Part shown: piece by piece, positions 48,391 to 60,051 of the stretch | How positions within the stretch are numbered: the stretch's first letter is position 1 | How the letters are laid out: every line of letters starts with the position of its first letter | Origin: Primulina eburnea | Taxonomy: Eukaryota > Streptophyta > Magnoliopsida > Lamiales > Gesneriaceae | NCBI RefSeq assembly: GCF_022965805.1 | Contig: NW_027331239.1 | Coordinates: 186,001-250,000, forward strand | DNA: 64,000 nucleotides | Direction: 5' to 3' | Position numbers and translations under genes: made by a program | The notes under the pieces: generated by a model | What the model saw: the letters and a program-made list of their open reading frames with translations, nothing else | The model's database searches: none | Told to the model about the DNA's origin: nothing

Positions 48391-51300
48391 ATGCCGCCTA
48401 GACGAGTGCCACAGCCAGAGCAGGGTAGCACATCAGGTGCACAGATGGATGTCACCGCTACACCGATGGAAACCTTATTGAAGAGATTTCAGTCTTTCCA
48501 TCCGCCTACCCTGAAGGGCACAGAGAGTGCAGTAGAATGCGAGAGCTGGCTGGATGATATCGAGATGCTATTTGAGTCTTTGGCATATACTGATGAGCGA
48601 CGTGTGAAACTGATAGGGCATCAGATGCAAGAGGTTGCAAAGAGCTGGTGGTTGACTACAAAGAGAGCCTTGGAGCACCGAGGCATTGATATCACGTGGA
48701 AAGTTTTTAAAGATGAGTTCTATCAGCGTTTCTTCCCCGTTTCCTACCGGAAAGATAAGGGAGCTGAATTTGCGAATCTGAAGCAGGGACAGTGGAACAT
48801 CGAGGAGTATGTTGCTAAATTTTCTGCATTGCTACGATTTGCACCGCATGTGGCCGGGAACGATGAGGCAGTGGCCGATCAGTTCATCAACGGGCTGAAT
48901 CCCGATGTCTTTACTTTGGTGAACACGGGCCGGCCTAGTACTTTTTCAGAGGCACTGAACCGAGCGAAGGGAGCCGAGGCTGGCTTGATCAGGCAGCGAG
49001 GGGCTTCCTACGGTGTTCAGGGGCAGAGACCGCCACAATCCACGACCGTACAGTTTCCACCACCTCCTCCTCGTTTTGACAGTGGAGCTAGTGGTAGTGG
49101 TAAGAAGGAATTTCTGAAGGCTAAGGGCAAACAATTTAAGAAATCCGGGAGCAGTTCATCGAGTTCGGGTGGATCTCGACAGAGAGGTCAGGGGTCAGAT
49201 TATAGTGGCGCATACTGTGGTTCATGCGGAGGGCGACATGCGACGAAGCAGTGTCAAGGAGTTCTGGGACGCTGTAACATCTGTAGGCAACAGGGACATT
49301 TCGCCAGAGTTTGTCCCCAGAGAGGTGCACAACGATTCCAGAGCACAGGATCATCAGCACCAGCGCCACAGATGGAGAGACAGGCATCCTCTGTACACTC
49401 CTTTCAGCCACCCTCCACACAGACACAGCAGAGGCCAGGAGGTAGTCAGACGGTGAGTCAGCCTCCCCGACAGCTGGCACGTGTTTTTGCCCTGACAGAG
49501 GAGCAGGCGCAGGAGGCGCCAGATGACGTCATTGCAGGTAACTGTTTTCTTTGCGGTTATCCTGCATATGTGTTGATAGACACAGGGGCATCTCATACAT
49601 TCATATCTGAACATTTTGCATTGAGACATTCATTGCCTGTTGAGTCGTTGTCGACAGTAGTGTCTATAGCTTCTCCGTTGGGAAGTGGTTTGATATCTGT
49701 GACTACTGTTAGACACTGTATGCTTCAGTTTGAGGGGCATGAGATTGATCTTGATTGTGTAGTACTTGGTTTAGCTGATTTTGATTGTATAGTTGGTATA
49801 GACATGTTGACCAAGTACAGGGCCACGGTAGATTGTTTCCACAAGATTGTCAGATTCAGACCTGAACTGACAGATGAGTGGAAATTTTACGGCAAGGGTT
49901 CCAGATCTCGGATTCCCTTAGTATCTGCTCTGACTATGAGTAGATTGCTTCAGAGAGGAGCAGAGGGCTTTCTTGTATATTCAGTAGATTTACTGAAGTC
50001 GAGCCCAGCATTGGCAGATCTGCCAGTGGTTTGCGAGTTTGCAGATGTTTTTCCTGATGAGATACCAGGGTTGCCTCCAGTTCGAGAGGTTGATTTCAGC
50101 ATAGATCTTATGCCCGGTTCTGTTCCTATTTCGAGAGCTCCATATAGGATGGCACCGATAGAGCTGAAAGAGTTGAAAGCACAGTTGGAGGATCTTCTGT
50201 CCAAGGGATATATCAGACCCAGTGTATCACCTTGGGGTGCTCCGGTGCTTTTTGTTAGAAAGAAAGATGGTTCGATGCGACTGTGTATTGATTATAGGCA
50301 GTTGAACAAGGCGACCGTGAAGAACAAGTATCCGTTGCCTCGCATCGACGATCTTTTTGATCAATTACAGGGATCTTCGGTATATTCGAAGATTGATTTG
50401 AGATCAGGGTATCATCAACTTAGAGATAGAGATGTTGATATTCCGAAGACTGCATTCCGAACCAGGTATGGACACTACGAGTTTGTTGTTATGCCTTTCG
50501 GTTTGACGAATGCACCTGCGGTGTTTATGAGTCTGATGAACCGCATTTTTCAGAGATATTTAGATGATTTTGTGATTGTATTTATCGACGACATTTTGGT
50601 GTATTCGAAGAGTTTGACTGAGCATGCAGATCACCTGAGAATTGTGCTGAAGACTTTGCGACAGGAGCAGTTGTATGCTAAACTGTCCAAGTGTGAATTC
50701 TGGTTGCGACAGGTTGTCTTCTTAGGGCACATTATATCTGGAGATGGTATTGCGGTAGATCCGAGTAAAGTTGAGGCTGTGATCAGTTGGCCGAGACCGA
50801 CTTCTGTGCCAGAGATACGCAGTTTCATGGGTCTAGCCGGGTATTATCGACGTTTTATTCGAGATTTCTCCAGTATAGCGAAGCCTATTACCCAGTTAAC
50901 ACAGAAGAACATGCCATTTGTGTGGTCAGAAGAGTGTGAGAGCAGTTTTGTTGAGCTGAAGAAGAGGCTGACTAGTGCGCCTGTCTTGACGATTCCATCA
51001 GATACAGGTGAGTTCGTTGTATATTGTGATGCATCTCACAGAGGGCTTGGATGTGTTCTTATGCAGCAAGGACACGTGATAGCATACGCCTCTAGACAGC
51101 TGAAGCCGCACGAGACCCGTTATCCGATTCATGACCTTGAATTGGCGGCGATTGTGTTTGCACTTAAGATCTGGCGTCATTATCTGTATGGCGAGAAATT
51201 TGAGATTTATTCCGATCATAAGAGCCTGAAATATCTTTTTTCTCAGTCAGAGTTGAATATGAGGCAGCGACGATGGCTTGATCTGCTGAAAGATTTTGAT

Positions 51301-52911
51301 TGCGAGATCAAGTACCATCCAGGAAAGTCGAATGCAGCGGCAGACGCCTTGAGTCGAAAGGTATGTTCTTTGTCCTTGTCGACTATAGGTGTATCGAGTT
51401 TAGTAGAAGATTGTTGCTTGTCTGGATTGACATTTGATACAGAGAGTAGACCGTTGCAACTTGCTGCGATTCAGATTGAGCCAGATGTGATTTTGAGGAT
51501 CAAAGAAGCGCAGAGAATTGATCCGAGTGTTCAGAGATCAATTGATATGGTCAGAGCTGGACATATCTCAGAGTATCAGGTCAGAGATTCTGTTCTGTAT
51601 GTGAATAACCGCTTAGTAGTGCCAGAGATTTCAGATTTGAGACGACATATCATGTCGGAGGCACACTGTAGTCGGTTCAGCATTCATCCTGGTGGCAGGA
51701 AGATGTACAATGATTTGAAGACACAATTCTGGTGGAAGCAGATGAAGACAGATATTGCAGAATTTGTGTCTAAATGTCTGAATTGCCAACAGGTGAAGGC
51801 AGAAAGGAAGAAACCCGGAGGTCTACTTCAGAGTTTGTCTGTTCCTGAATGGAAATGGGACCACATTTCCATGGATTTCGTGACGAAGTTACCTCGATCA
51901 TCCCGGGGCTGTGATTCGATTTGGGTCATCATTGACAGATTGACCAAATCTGCCAGTTTCATTCCGTACAGGATGACCTATCGACACGATCAGATGGCCG
52001 AGTTGTATGTCAGAGAGGTCGTCAGATTTCACGGTGTGCCGAAGTCGATCGTATCAGATCGTGATCCACGATTCACTTCTCACTTTTGGCACAGCTTGCA
52101 GCAGGCTTTGGGTACGACTTTACACCTGAGCACTGCTTATCATCCCCAGACGGACGGACAGTCAGAGCGGACTATCCAGACTTTAGAGGATATGCTGAGA
52201 GCTGTAGTACTAGATTTTGGTACTAGTTGGCAAGATTCATTGCCGTTGTGTGAGTTTTCATACAACAACAGCTATCAGACGAGCATAGAGATGGCACCGT
52301 TCGAAGCTTTATACGGAAAGAAGTGCAGATCTCCGTTGTACTGGGATGATATTTCTGAGGTACCAGAATTGGGGCCTGATATGATTCGTGAGATGACAGA
52401 AAAAGTGAAGATCATTCAGAAACGAATGAAGACGGCACAGGATAGGCAAGCGAAGTACGCCAATATTAGACGCAGACCGTTAGTATTCGAACAGGGAGAC
52501 AGAGTATTTCTGAAGATTTCACCTTTCAGAGGCGTTGTCAGATTTGGCAAGCGAGGAAAGTTGTCTCCTAGATACATCGGTCCGTATGAGATTCTTGAGA
52601 AGATTGGCGATCGAGCTTACAGACTTGCTCTTCCTCCTTCACTGTCAGGTATACATGATGTTTTTCATGTATCGATGTTGCGCAGATACATGCCAGATGA
52701 TTCTCATGTTATTCAACCTGACGAAGCCGAGCTAGATCAGACTTTGAGCTATGTTGAGCGACCGATACAGATTCTTGATCGGAAGGAAAAGAAGCTTAGA
52801 ACCAAGACTATTCCACTGGTGAAGGTTCAATGGAATCGTCATGGCATCGAGGAAGCAACTTGGGAGACAGAGTCTGAGATGAGACAGAGGCATCCCGAGC
52901 TATTTGTATGA
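48391..52911 (+). CDS. gag-pol: Element F Gag-PR-RT-RH-IN polyprotein (1506 aa), intact
   Basis: This is an uninterrupted frame from ATG 48391 ([16 protein letters not shown]). Approximate domains are: Gag/capsid 20-200, a Ser/Gly-rich linker, zinc knuckle [14 protein letters not shown] near 295, aspartic protease [10 protein letters not shown] near 395 with [11 protein letters not shown] about 75 residues later, RT with FIDDILVY near 731, and RNase [10 protein letters not shown] near 875. The integrase zinc domain (HPGGRKMY...CLNCQQ) is near 1092-1133. The integrase core has MDF near 1161, SDRDPRF near 1223 and DGQSE near 1258. The chromodomain-like tail covers 1458-1506 ([18 protein letters not shown]). 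All catalytic residues I checked are present. By family knowledge it would form virus-like particles, reverse transcribe its RNA and integrate. Present-day activity is inferred from integrity and LTR similarity only. Confidence 0.96.
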   Translation: MPPRRVPQPEQGSTSGAQMDVTATPMETLLKRFQSFHPPTLKGTESAVECESWLDDIEMLFESLAYTDERRVKLIGHQMQEVAKSWWLTTKRALEHRGIDITWKVFKDEFYQRFFPVSYRKDKGAEFANLKQGQWNIEEYVAKFSALLRFAPHVAGNDEAVADQFINGLNPDVFTLVNTGRPSTFSEALNRAKGAEAGLIRQRGASYGVQGQRPPQSTTVQFPPPPPRFDSGASGSGKKEFLKAKGKQFKKSGSSSSSSGGSRQRGQGSDYSGAYCGSCGGRHATKQCQGVLGRCNICRQQGHFARVCPQRGAQRFQSTGSSAPAPQMERQASSVHSFQPPSTQTQQRPGGSQTVSQPPRQLARVFALTEEQAQEAPDDVIAGNCFLCGYPAYVLIDTGASHTFISEHFALRHSLPVESLSTVVSIASPLGSGLISVTTVRHCMLQFEGHEIDLDCVVLGLADFDCIVGIDMLTKYRATVDCFHKIVRFRPELTDEWKFYGKGSRSRIPLVSALTMSRLLQRGAEGFLVYSVDLLKSSPALADLPVVCEFADVFPDEIPGLPPVREVDFSIDLMPGSVPISRAPYRMAPIELKELKAQLEDLLSKGYIRPSVSPWGAPVLFVRKKDGSMRLCIDYRQLNKATVKNKYPLPRIDDLFDQLQGSSVYSKIDLRSGYHQLRDRDVDIPKTAFRTRYGHYEFVVMPFGLTNAPAVFMSLMNRIFQRYLDDFVIVFIDDILVYSKSLTEHADHLRIVLKTLRQEQLYAKLSKCEFWLRQVVFLGHIISGDGIAVDPSKVEAVISWPRPTSVPEIRSFMGLAGYYRRFIRDFSSIAKPITQLTQKNMPFVWSEECESSFVELKKRLTSAPVLTIPSDTGEFVVYCDASHRGLGCVLMQQGHVIAYASRQLKPHETRYPIHDLELAAIVFALKIWRHYLYGEKFEIYSDHKSLKYLFSQSELNMRQRRWLDLLKDFDCEIKYHPGKSNAAADALSRKVCSLSLSTIGVSSLVEDCCLSGLTFDTESRPLQLAAIQIEPDVILRIKEAQRIDPSVQRSIDMVRAGHISEYQVRDSVLYVNNRLVVPEISDLRRHIMSEAHCSRFSIHPGGRKMYNDLKTQFWWKQMKTDIAEFVSKCLNCQQVKAERKKPGGLLQSLSVPEWKWDHISMDFVTKLPRSSRGCDSIWVIIDRLTKSASFIPYRMTYRHDQMAELYVREVVRFHGVPKSIVSDRDPRFTSHFWHSLQQALGTTLHLSTAYHPQTDGQSERTIQTLEDMLRAVVLDFGTSWQDSLPLCEFSYNNSYQTSIEMAPFEALYGKKCRSPLYWDDISEVPELGPDMIREMTEKVKIIQKRMKTAQDRQAKYANIRRRPLVFEQGDRVFLKISPFRGVVRFGKRGKLSPRYIGPYEILEKIGDRAYRLALPPSLSGIHDVFHVSMLRRYMPDDSHVIQPDEAELDQTLSYVERPIQILDRKEKKLRTKTIPLVKVQWNRHGIEEATWETESEMRQRHPELFV

Positions 52912-53011
52912 TGTGAGTTTTCTTTCAGTTCTATTGTCATTTCTTCCTTTACTATGATTGATTAAGTTGTTATGAGTTCGAGGACGAACTCTTGTCTAAG
53001 AGGGGGAGAAA
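52912..53011 (+). promoter_or_regulatory. Element F 3' untranslated segment and polypurine tract
   Basis: It contains GAGTTCGAGGACGAACTC, the pre-PPT inverted repeat, and the polypurine tract AGAGGGGGAGAAA at 52999-53011 abutting the 3' LTR. Confidence 0.87.
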
Positions 53012-54834
53012 TGTAAGGCTCGAGAATTATCCGTGTCATCGATGTGAGGGTTGAAGAGGATTATGCATGACATGAAAAATGTGAGTTTGAGTAAGCATGG
53101 CCGAGACAAGACCGCACCTGCGGTATTAACATCACCGCACCCGCGGTGTAAAGATAGAAAAAAAAAATGAATGAGTTTTGTGCGAACAGACACCGCACCC
53201 GCGGTGATAGCGTGACCGCCCCCGCGGTGTGAGACCGCACCCGCGGTTATGTAAGGACCGCACCCGCGGTCATAGTGTTGCAATTTTTGGTGAATTCGCC
53301 GTGAGCATAGCGCACCCGCGCTCTTGAGACACCGCACCCGCGGTCTGCATGCGAAATTGCCACCTTCGATTTTGGTCTTGACACATGGCATGAGGTATAT
53401 ATATGTTATGTTGACACATCACTCCTTCATTCTTCAGAATTCAGAACCGAGAGCTCCCAAGAAATCCTTCAAGTTTCTTCATGCTAAAAAGTAGAATTAT
53501 GCAAGAGTTGTTCATCCGATTTTAATTCCGAGGTAAGATTTGTGTTCCTTGCATTGAAGGCTACAAAGTGACGTAAGTTTGATATAATTCCAGCATGATT
53601 CAGATTGTGGATGTTGGGGAACTTATGATTTTGTTGCGAATATGTGTTCTTGATATGCTAAGCATCGTACAAACGTAAACGGATTGAATTACGGATGTCG
53701 TATGCTATAGGTTCAATTTTCCAGCATGTATTATGTGAAGATTTTGCAGAATTTGGTATACATGTTTGTATTGGATGAGATTATGAGTTATTGAGATTGA
53801 TTATGATATTGTTATGTTGAGATTGAGTTGGCCGGTATTGAGAAATAAGCCGTTATGCCGTTGAATTGTATTGAAATCAGTTACAGATTTGTACATTGAG
53901 TTAGTTGAGATGCTTGTTGATAGAGTGTGTCTACACATTGCCATTTCAGATTATATTGGTTATTGTGAACTCGAGACTTCGACTGCGACACCGACGATTC
54001 GACAAGAAAGGTATAATTCATGTGGTCACGGGATTGCACAACTCGATTCAGATTTGATACGAGTTTCCCTAAATCACATACTAGATTGTTATTACATTGA
54101 TTATGTAATGCCTTATTTATTGATTTATATTCGAGTCTTGAGATAGGAGATATTGGCAGATTTGCCAAAACTAGACGTTTCGGTGTATCGTCGCATAGTA
54201 GTAGATTTGCTCTATGTGTAGACCCTCGATACAGAGTTGACCGAAGTCTAGGAATAAGACGTACCGTTGCCCCGAGTGGTTGGGTAGGTGACAGACCGTC
54301 TTATTCACACCGGGATCCCTAGATTAGAAAAGAGTCGAGTCAAGATTTGAATTGTCGAATACAGATTTGTATTCTACTACATGTTTAGATGTATATTCAT
54401 GTTACTTGATTTATGTTATGCATTGTACATGATTTATTACATTGCATGCATCCATGTTTTATACTGGGATATGTTCTCACCGGAGTTATCCGGCTGTTGT
54501 CGTGTCTGTATGTGTGCATGGCAACAGGTGGGACAGGATCGGGGTCACGAGCTAGATGAGAGATGATGATAGCGTGGAGATCTCGGGCATTGCAGATTAC
54601 TAGTGTTTTCTTATGGAACTTGTACTACTTATGTTTAGAGTTGTCATTTGAACACTAGTGAATGTTTGTACGAACAGACTTGTATGTACATTACGTTGTT
54701 TAATTTCTATCGAGATATGTTATGCTTTAGTTAATACATTTGAATTAAAGTTAAAAGCAAAATTTTGACCCACATTTTCGAACAAAGATCCAATTAAATC
54801 CCAAAAGAGTAGAGTTAGAGCCCGGGTCCCCACA
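53012..54834 (+). repeat. Element F 3' LTR
   Basis: This 1823-bp LTR is the partner of 46310-48132, with about five substitutions between them (for example near 53670, 53856, 54023, 54115 and 54667). The hairpin is at 54247-54323. The outer end is followed by the second CACAA. Confidence 0.95.
54247..54323 (+). other. Conserved LTR hairpin, element F 3' LTR
   Basis: This is the same stem as at 47545-47621, with both arms unchanged. Confidence 0.7.
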
Positions 54835-56426
54835 CACAAGGACGTAAGTTTCGTTACATTTTGCGATGTTTTGAAATTAGGATGTTGTCAGAACTGAATA
54901 TGATTCAGATATGGTGTTTCTGCTGTAGTAATCATTGTATAATCGAAGACAGATTGAATAATAGATTGGTTATACAATTGTTATGATTTTCAGAAGATAT
55001 TGATTGAGATTAAACACTAGATTTGTATTGTTCTTGATTGAAGAATAGAGAGATGATTATTCTTGTATGTCTGGATAGATTATTCAGTAGATATGTGAAG
55101 TCAGATCGAAGAAAGAATACCGTATGTCTGTGTTTTGTATTTCATCATCTCTGAAGATGTATTTGTTAGATATTCATAAGCTGGAAACAGATTGATCAGA
55201 TTCAGATATGATTTCGATTAGATTGTGATATTATTGATATGACTCAGATTGTATCTTGTTCAGACATTGATCAGATTGTATACTGAATTGAGTATTGATT
55301 AGAACAGATTGTGAATTGAGTTACACATTGATACAGTGTATTTATATTGTCATTTCAGATCGGATATGGACAGACTAGACTTCAAGACTTCGTCTTCCTT
55401 AGACGGGGACGACAAAGGTATAATTCATGTGATATTCGGGAAGAACCAACTCAATTGAGATCACCATTTGAGTTGCCCAATAAATCACATACTATGTTCT
55501 TGTTTATATATTTGTTTATAGAACTTGTATTCAAATCTTGCTATGCTTTGTTTACAGATCATGTTACATTGCATTAAGATGATTATGCTTGTTTCCAGAT
55601 TGTGTATTCATGCATTAAGATAGGAAAGTCTGCGAGATCATCCAGACTTCTAGATGTTCGGCGATATCTCAGCTTAGGGGAAGATCACCGCCCCTTTGTA
55701 GACGTGGATACAGATCAGGCCGAAGTCTAGGAATAAGACGGACAACACCTCGATTGGGAGGGTAGGTGACAGACAGTGTCGTCTTATTCATCCCTGGATC
55801 CCTAGAGTTCCAGATCGAGTCGAGTCTAGACATGATTTGATTAGGACTTCATGCTTATAGGGATGTGGCTCCTAGACCATGGGACCCATCGTTATTGCTT
55901 TCAGTGGTGCTAGCATGTTTTATGATTTAAATTGTTTATATGCATGTTTATCTGATTTGAGTTGCATGCTTAAGTTCATAGATTATGAAATATATTGTGT
56001 TTATACATGATCGCATGTTTTATGAATTAGTTTGTGTATATACATGCTTACCATGTTTTATACTGGGATTTATTCTCACCGGAGTTATCCGGCTGTTGTC
56101 TTGTTTTGTATGTGTGCATGACAACAGGTGGGGCTGGATCAGGGTCGAGGTGACGATGAGAGAAGACGAGTTAGCGTGGTGATTCCGGACTTGTAGCAGA
56201 CTTGGTTTATTATTTGAATTTAGTAATTGAACCTTAGACTTAAGTTGTACACTATTGTACTTTTCTACTGAACTGTAGTTTTTATATAGAGATGGATATT
56301 GTTTAGATTACATTACCTTCCGCAGTTACATTTTAAAAAGAAAAATTTTTAGACCCTGTTTTATCTTAATTGATAATTAAATCCCAAAGATGATTAAGCA
56401 GAAAGATCAGCGTCCGGGTCCCCACA
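54835..56426 (+). repeat. Element G 5' LTR, second part
   Basis: The G 5' LTR resumes here after F. The first five bases (CACAA) are the right target copy, so the LTR proper is 45715-46309 plus 54840-56426. It ends CGTCCGGGTCCCCACA. The conserved hairpin is at 55726-55806. Small ORFs here have no recognisable product. Confidence 0.94.
55726..55806 (+). other. Conserved LTR hairpin, element G 5' LTR
   Basis: TCTAGGAATAAGACGGACA pairs with TGTCGTCTTATTC and CCTAGA, with one bulge. In the 3' LTR (61533-61613) the inner stem reads GACGGACAGC/GTGCCGTC, which can still pair despite base changes. Confidence 0.65.
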
Positions 56427-56457
56427 ACAGTCCTGGGCATGCCATGCAACCTAACGA
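56427..56457. other. Satellite-derived patch replacing the G primer-binding site
   Basis: Directly after the G 5' LTR, where E and F have ACAGGTGGTATCAGAGC, the sequence reads acagtcctgggcatgcca and continues into caacctaacgac. That is satellite monomer sequence (compare atagtcctaggcatgcca at 62233). The first five bases ACAGT match the target duplication ATAGT with one mismatch. The G leader then begins at about 56458 with cctgttttatctttattgc, missing roughly 85 bp of the E/F leader including the primer site. Confidence 0.8.
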
Positions 56458-56629
56458 CCCTGTTTTATCTTTATTGCTTTCCCTATTACATGTTGTTTGT
56501 TATCTGAGTTGATTGCAGCATGTAATTAATAAGCCTGAATCAGAACCGAGTCTGGATCAAAGGTATATAATCAGAGGAGGGCTGAGACAGATTATACAGA
56601 TTGTGTATTGATTTGTTTGACATTCAGAT
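56458..56629 (+). other. Element G leader remnant
   Basis: This matches the 3' part of the E and F leaders (gctttccctatta, cctgaatcagaaccga, gaggagggctgagaca). There is no primer-binding site. Confidence 0.8.
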
Positions 56630-57583
56630 ATACCGCCTCGGAGATTTCCAGAAAGGGGTAGTACTTCGTCTGAACAGCTAGATGCATCAGAAGTTCAGCT
56701 AGAAGAAAAGATGAAAGAATTTGAATTATTACAGCCGCCGATTCTGAATGGTACCGAGACATCTGAAGATTGTCAGAACTGGTTTGATGATATAGAAATT
56801 TTGTTCGATTTACTTGACGGTACAGATGAACAGAGAGTTAAAATGGTGCCTTACCAGTTACGAGAAGCCGCCAGGAGTTGGTGGATTACCAGTACAAGAA
56901 TGTGGGCACAGAGAGGTACAGTGATGTCGTGGGAAATATTCAGAACTGAATTCTATCGAAGATTTTTCTCAGCTTCATATCGAGAGGACAAGAAATTAGA
57001 GTTTGAGAATTTGAGCCAAGAGCAGCTAAATATTTACGCATATATTGCTAAATTCTCGACTCTAATGCGTTTTGCTCCTCATTTAGCTGGAAATGATGAA
57101 GCTATAGTAAATCAATTCATCAGAGGGTTGAATTCAGAGGTAGTTGCATTCATGAATTTGCAACGACCCTACCATTTTGCTGATATCCTGAGTAGAGCGA
57201 AGAGAGCGGAGGCGAGTCTGATTAGACAATTGACAAGGTTGTGTGTGAAGCCACCCCAGACACAGCAATCCCCTCTTCGATATGGTCACGGTGGTACGAG
57301 TGGGAAGCAAGATGCGCTGAAAACTCGAAAGAAGCCATTTAAGAAGTTGGGAAGTGGTTCCTCTAGCTCCAGTGGTTCTAGCCCGAGTTATGTTGGCGTG
57401 TATTGCAGCACTTGCGGAGAAAGACATCCCACGGAGCTATGCCAGGGAGTTACTGGTAGTTGTCGTATCTGTCGACAGCCGGGGCACTTTGCTAGAGTTT
57501 GTCCCCAGAGAGGTTCCCGAAGATTTCAGGGAGCAGGACCATCTGGATATGGTGATCGAAGAACAGCCCCAGGAGACACTTGA
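56630..57583 (+). pseudogene. gag: Element G gag, start codon lost
   Basis: The frame homologous to E and F Gag starts at 56630 with ATA where F has ATG (then CCG CCT CGG AGA). The first in-frame ATG is at 56711. The 290-codon open frame from there covers most of the capsid region (WFDDIEILFD, RFFSASYREDK, FAPHLAGNDEA, QFIRGLNSEV) and an intact zinc knuckle CRICRQPGHFARVC. After FQGAGPSGYGD the linker is shortened and the frame shifts, ending at 57583. A shortened Gag with nucleic-acid binding could still be made. Its retention, against the decayed pol, may or may not reflect selection. Confidence 0.85.
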
Positions 57584-60051
57584 TGATATAGTGACAGGTA
57601 CTGTTACTCTATGATTATGTTGCATATGTATTGATGTATACTAATGCATTCATTATGAGTACCTTTGACAGAACTGCATTGATATTTGTACTGTAGTATT
57701 GATTCCTGTATTCTGGGAAAAGAAAGATAGATATCAGAGATTTCTGTGAAATATCATAAACTACAGTAAGATAAGAATGAGATCGAGTTAGATTAGGAGG
57801 TACTTGTGTTTCAGATTTGATTGCATTATTGATAATAATATGCTAAACAAGTACAGAACTCGAGTATAAGATTTAGACCAGATATGGCTGATGCGTGCAG
57901 ATTTCATGATAAGGATTCTAGAGTTAGAATTCCTGTAATATTTAGATTGTATATGACCCGATTAGTACAGAAAGGAGCAGATTGCATCCTTATGTATTCA
58001 GTAGATCCACTGAAATCGAGTTTAGTATTGACAGATTGGTCAATATTATACAAGTTGGCTGATGTTTGCCTAGATCAGATTTCAGGATTGTGTTATATCA
58101 GAAAGATAGAGTTCAGAATTGAATTGAGATCTGGCATTGTTTGTATAGTAGATTTAGTACAGAATGGTATTGACTATACAGAATGATACAAAATGAATTG
58201 AAGGAATATTTGAAAGATCATACTAAATATTCTGAGAATTATGATTCTTGTATACAGAAATTGTTCAGATATGTATTTTGGTTGAAACAGATTGTATTCA
58301 GAATATGTGATATCTGCAGTTTGTATATCGATTTATTTGTACAGTTGAGAAAGAAATCAGTGACTGTAACTGACACAGGTAACAGATATATCAGAATTAG
58401 CAGAAATGTCAGAAAGTCAGAATCGCTGAGTTTTACAGATTTTCTTATTCTCTGATCTCCTTATTATATTATATCTGCTTACGTATTGTGCTTGCTCTAA
58501 ATCAGTATTTGATACATCTGATATTGTTGAGAGCATATTCTATTTGCAGATGAGATATGACAGATGATTTAGGCACTGTGAAGATTGATCAGTAGTCAGA
58601 ATCATCAGTGTTGCTGCAATCGTTGTTTTATGAGTACTAGATCTGTATAGGTTTTTTCTATTCTGAATCTGATGTAATATTCCTGTTATTGTGAATCAGT
58701 GTTTGATACCGATTAGTGTAAACAGTCAGACATGTGATCAGAATGTTCAGAATTTGTTTGTAATAATCAGAACAGAGCATCAGTCAGAATAACAGATATT
58801 TGATTTTGTGTTATATGGGACTGATTATGTTATGATATCAGAATGTTTCAGAATTGGTTACAGATTTTGATATTGATAGTCAGAGCTGAATACCAGGTAG
58901 GTATTTCTTACTTAATTTATGTTATTCACTGATTTGTTTATACATGATGGTTCGACTCTGAATTCACAGATACCGTCAGAACCGAACAGTTATGGATTCA
59001 GTTTTATTCAGATAGTTGTGAATGTACGTTATTCGAACAGATAGTGGTGATATAGACAGATCAGATCAGTTGTCACAGAATTTGTACAGAAATGTTGGCA
59101 AAAAATTGTACTGATAAGTCGGAATTGCTAACAGAAGAAGCCAGAAAGATAGAAATCAGAAGATTATTACAGAATTTGTACATTTCTGAATAGAAATGGG
59201 AGTACATTTCTATGGGTTTCGTAATGACATTACAACCCTTTTTCCTTAGATTTTGATATGATATGATTATGATTGACAGATTTCTCAATCTATATCTATC
59301 AGTTTGTACCAGATTACGTACAAACAGAACTAGATGACATAGATCGATGTCAAAGAAATAATCAGATAGATTAGAATATTGAATAAGATGATATCAGATT
59401 GTGTTTTTGATGGAGTTGTACTTGTGATAAATTATATCATAAGCTCTCTTGTGCAGATTTATTACAGATTGGCAGGTAGTTAGAGAGATTGACAGACAGT
59501 CAGAATGTACTAGCCAGATATTGGAAGATATCCAGAGAGTGGTAGTGCTGGATGCTAGCACTAGTTGACATAAAGTTTTGTTACCTTATGGGTGATTGTG
59601 TGGTGATAGCTATCAAAAGAGTACTGAGATAGTTACAGATGACACATTGTACAGTAAGTGCTACAGAGTCCGTATAAAGAAGATTCAGATAGGAATAAAG
59701 ATAACTCAGAAATGACAGATTTGATAAACCAACGTCAGATGATGATGCTTGGTATTGAGAGTGGAAGATTGAATATATCCTTGATTGGGATAAACAGGTT
59801 GAACAATGACTGTTGGTATTGGTTACTGAACTGTAATTGGTTTATACAGATGTTGTATAACCAGCATGGCAAGATTGATTCGGTCAGAGTTGGTTTAAGA
59901 AATATTATGATAGGATACTTCATGAATTCTTGTTCCAGACTGGAATCAGAGAGTTGAGTTCGAGTTTAACTCTAGTATACATTTCTTCTCGTACAGCTGA
60001 ATTGATTACTTGAGAGTTCGAGGACGAACTCAGATCTAAGAGGGGGAGAAA
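57584..60051 (+). pseudogene. pol: Element G pol remnants and polypurine tract
   Basis: Only scraps of pol survive. At 57544-57665 a shifted frame resembles the protease start, but the catalytic DTGA has become YTNA. At 57884-58186 the region before RT is recognisable (RIPVIFRLYMTRLVQKGADC). At 58183-58320 FWLKQIVF matches the end of RT. The RT palm with its FIDD motif appears deleted between the two. Near 59186-59225 and 59500-59575 are integrase scraps (KWEYISMGFV; a region like [14 protein letters not shown]). The rest is AT-rich with many stops. The conserved GAGTTCGAGGACGAACTC and polypurine tract AGAGGGGGAGAAA (60039-60051) survive. Confidence 0.8.

Larger units (their letters stand above)
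46310..54834 (+). mobile_element. Element F: complete, apparently intact chromovirus nested in G
   Basis: This 8525-bp element is inserted in the 5' LTR of G with CACAA at 46305-46309 and 54835-54839. Both LTRs are 1823 bp and differ at about five sites. It has a primer site, a polypurine tract and one uninterrupted 1506-codon Gag-PR-RT-RH-IN-chromodomain frame. It is the only copy in the window with every expected part undamaged, so it is the best candidate for an autonomous element and a source of protease or integrase for G and relatives. Confidence 0.95.

Noticed and set aside
49538..49860. A possible protease exitron in elements E and F as well (CAG|GTAACT near 49537 before the protease)
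   Set aside because: The donor looks good, but none of the nearby AG acceptors I tested (49820, 49845, 49853, 49859) gives a length divisible by three, and no protease-less E/F copy is present to support it.
56427..56457. The patch after the G LTR as a primer site for a different tRNA (TGGGCATGCC)
   Set aside because: The bases are fully explained as satellite monomer sequence, and I do not recognise a plant tRNA 3' end matching it.
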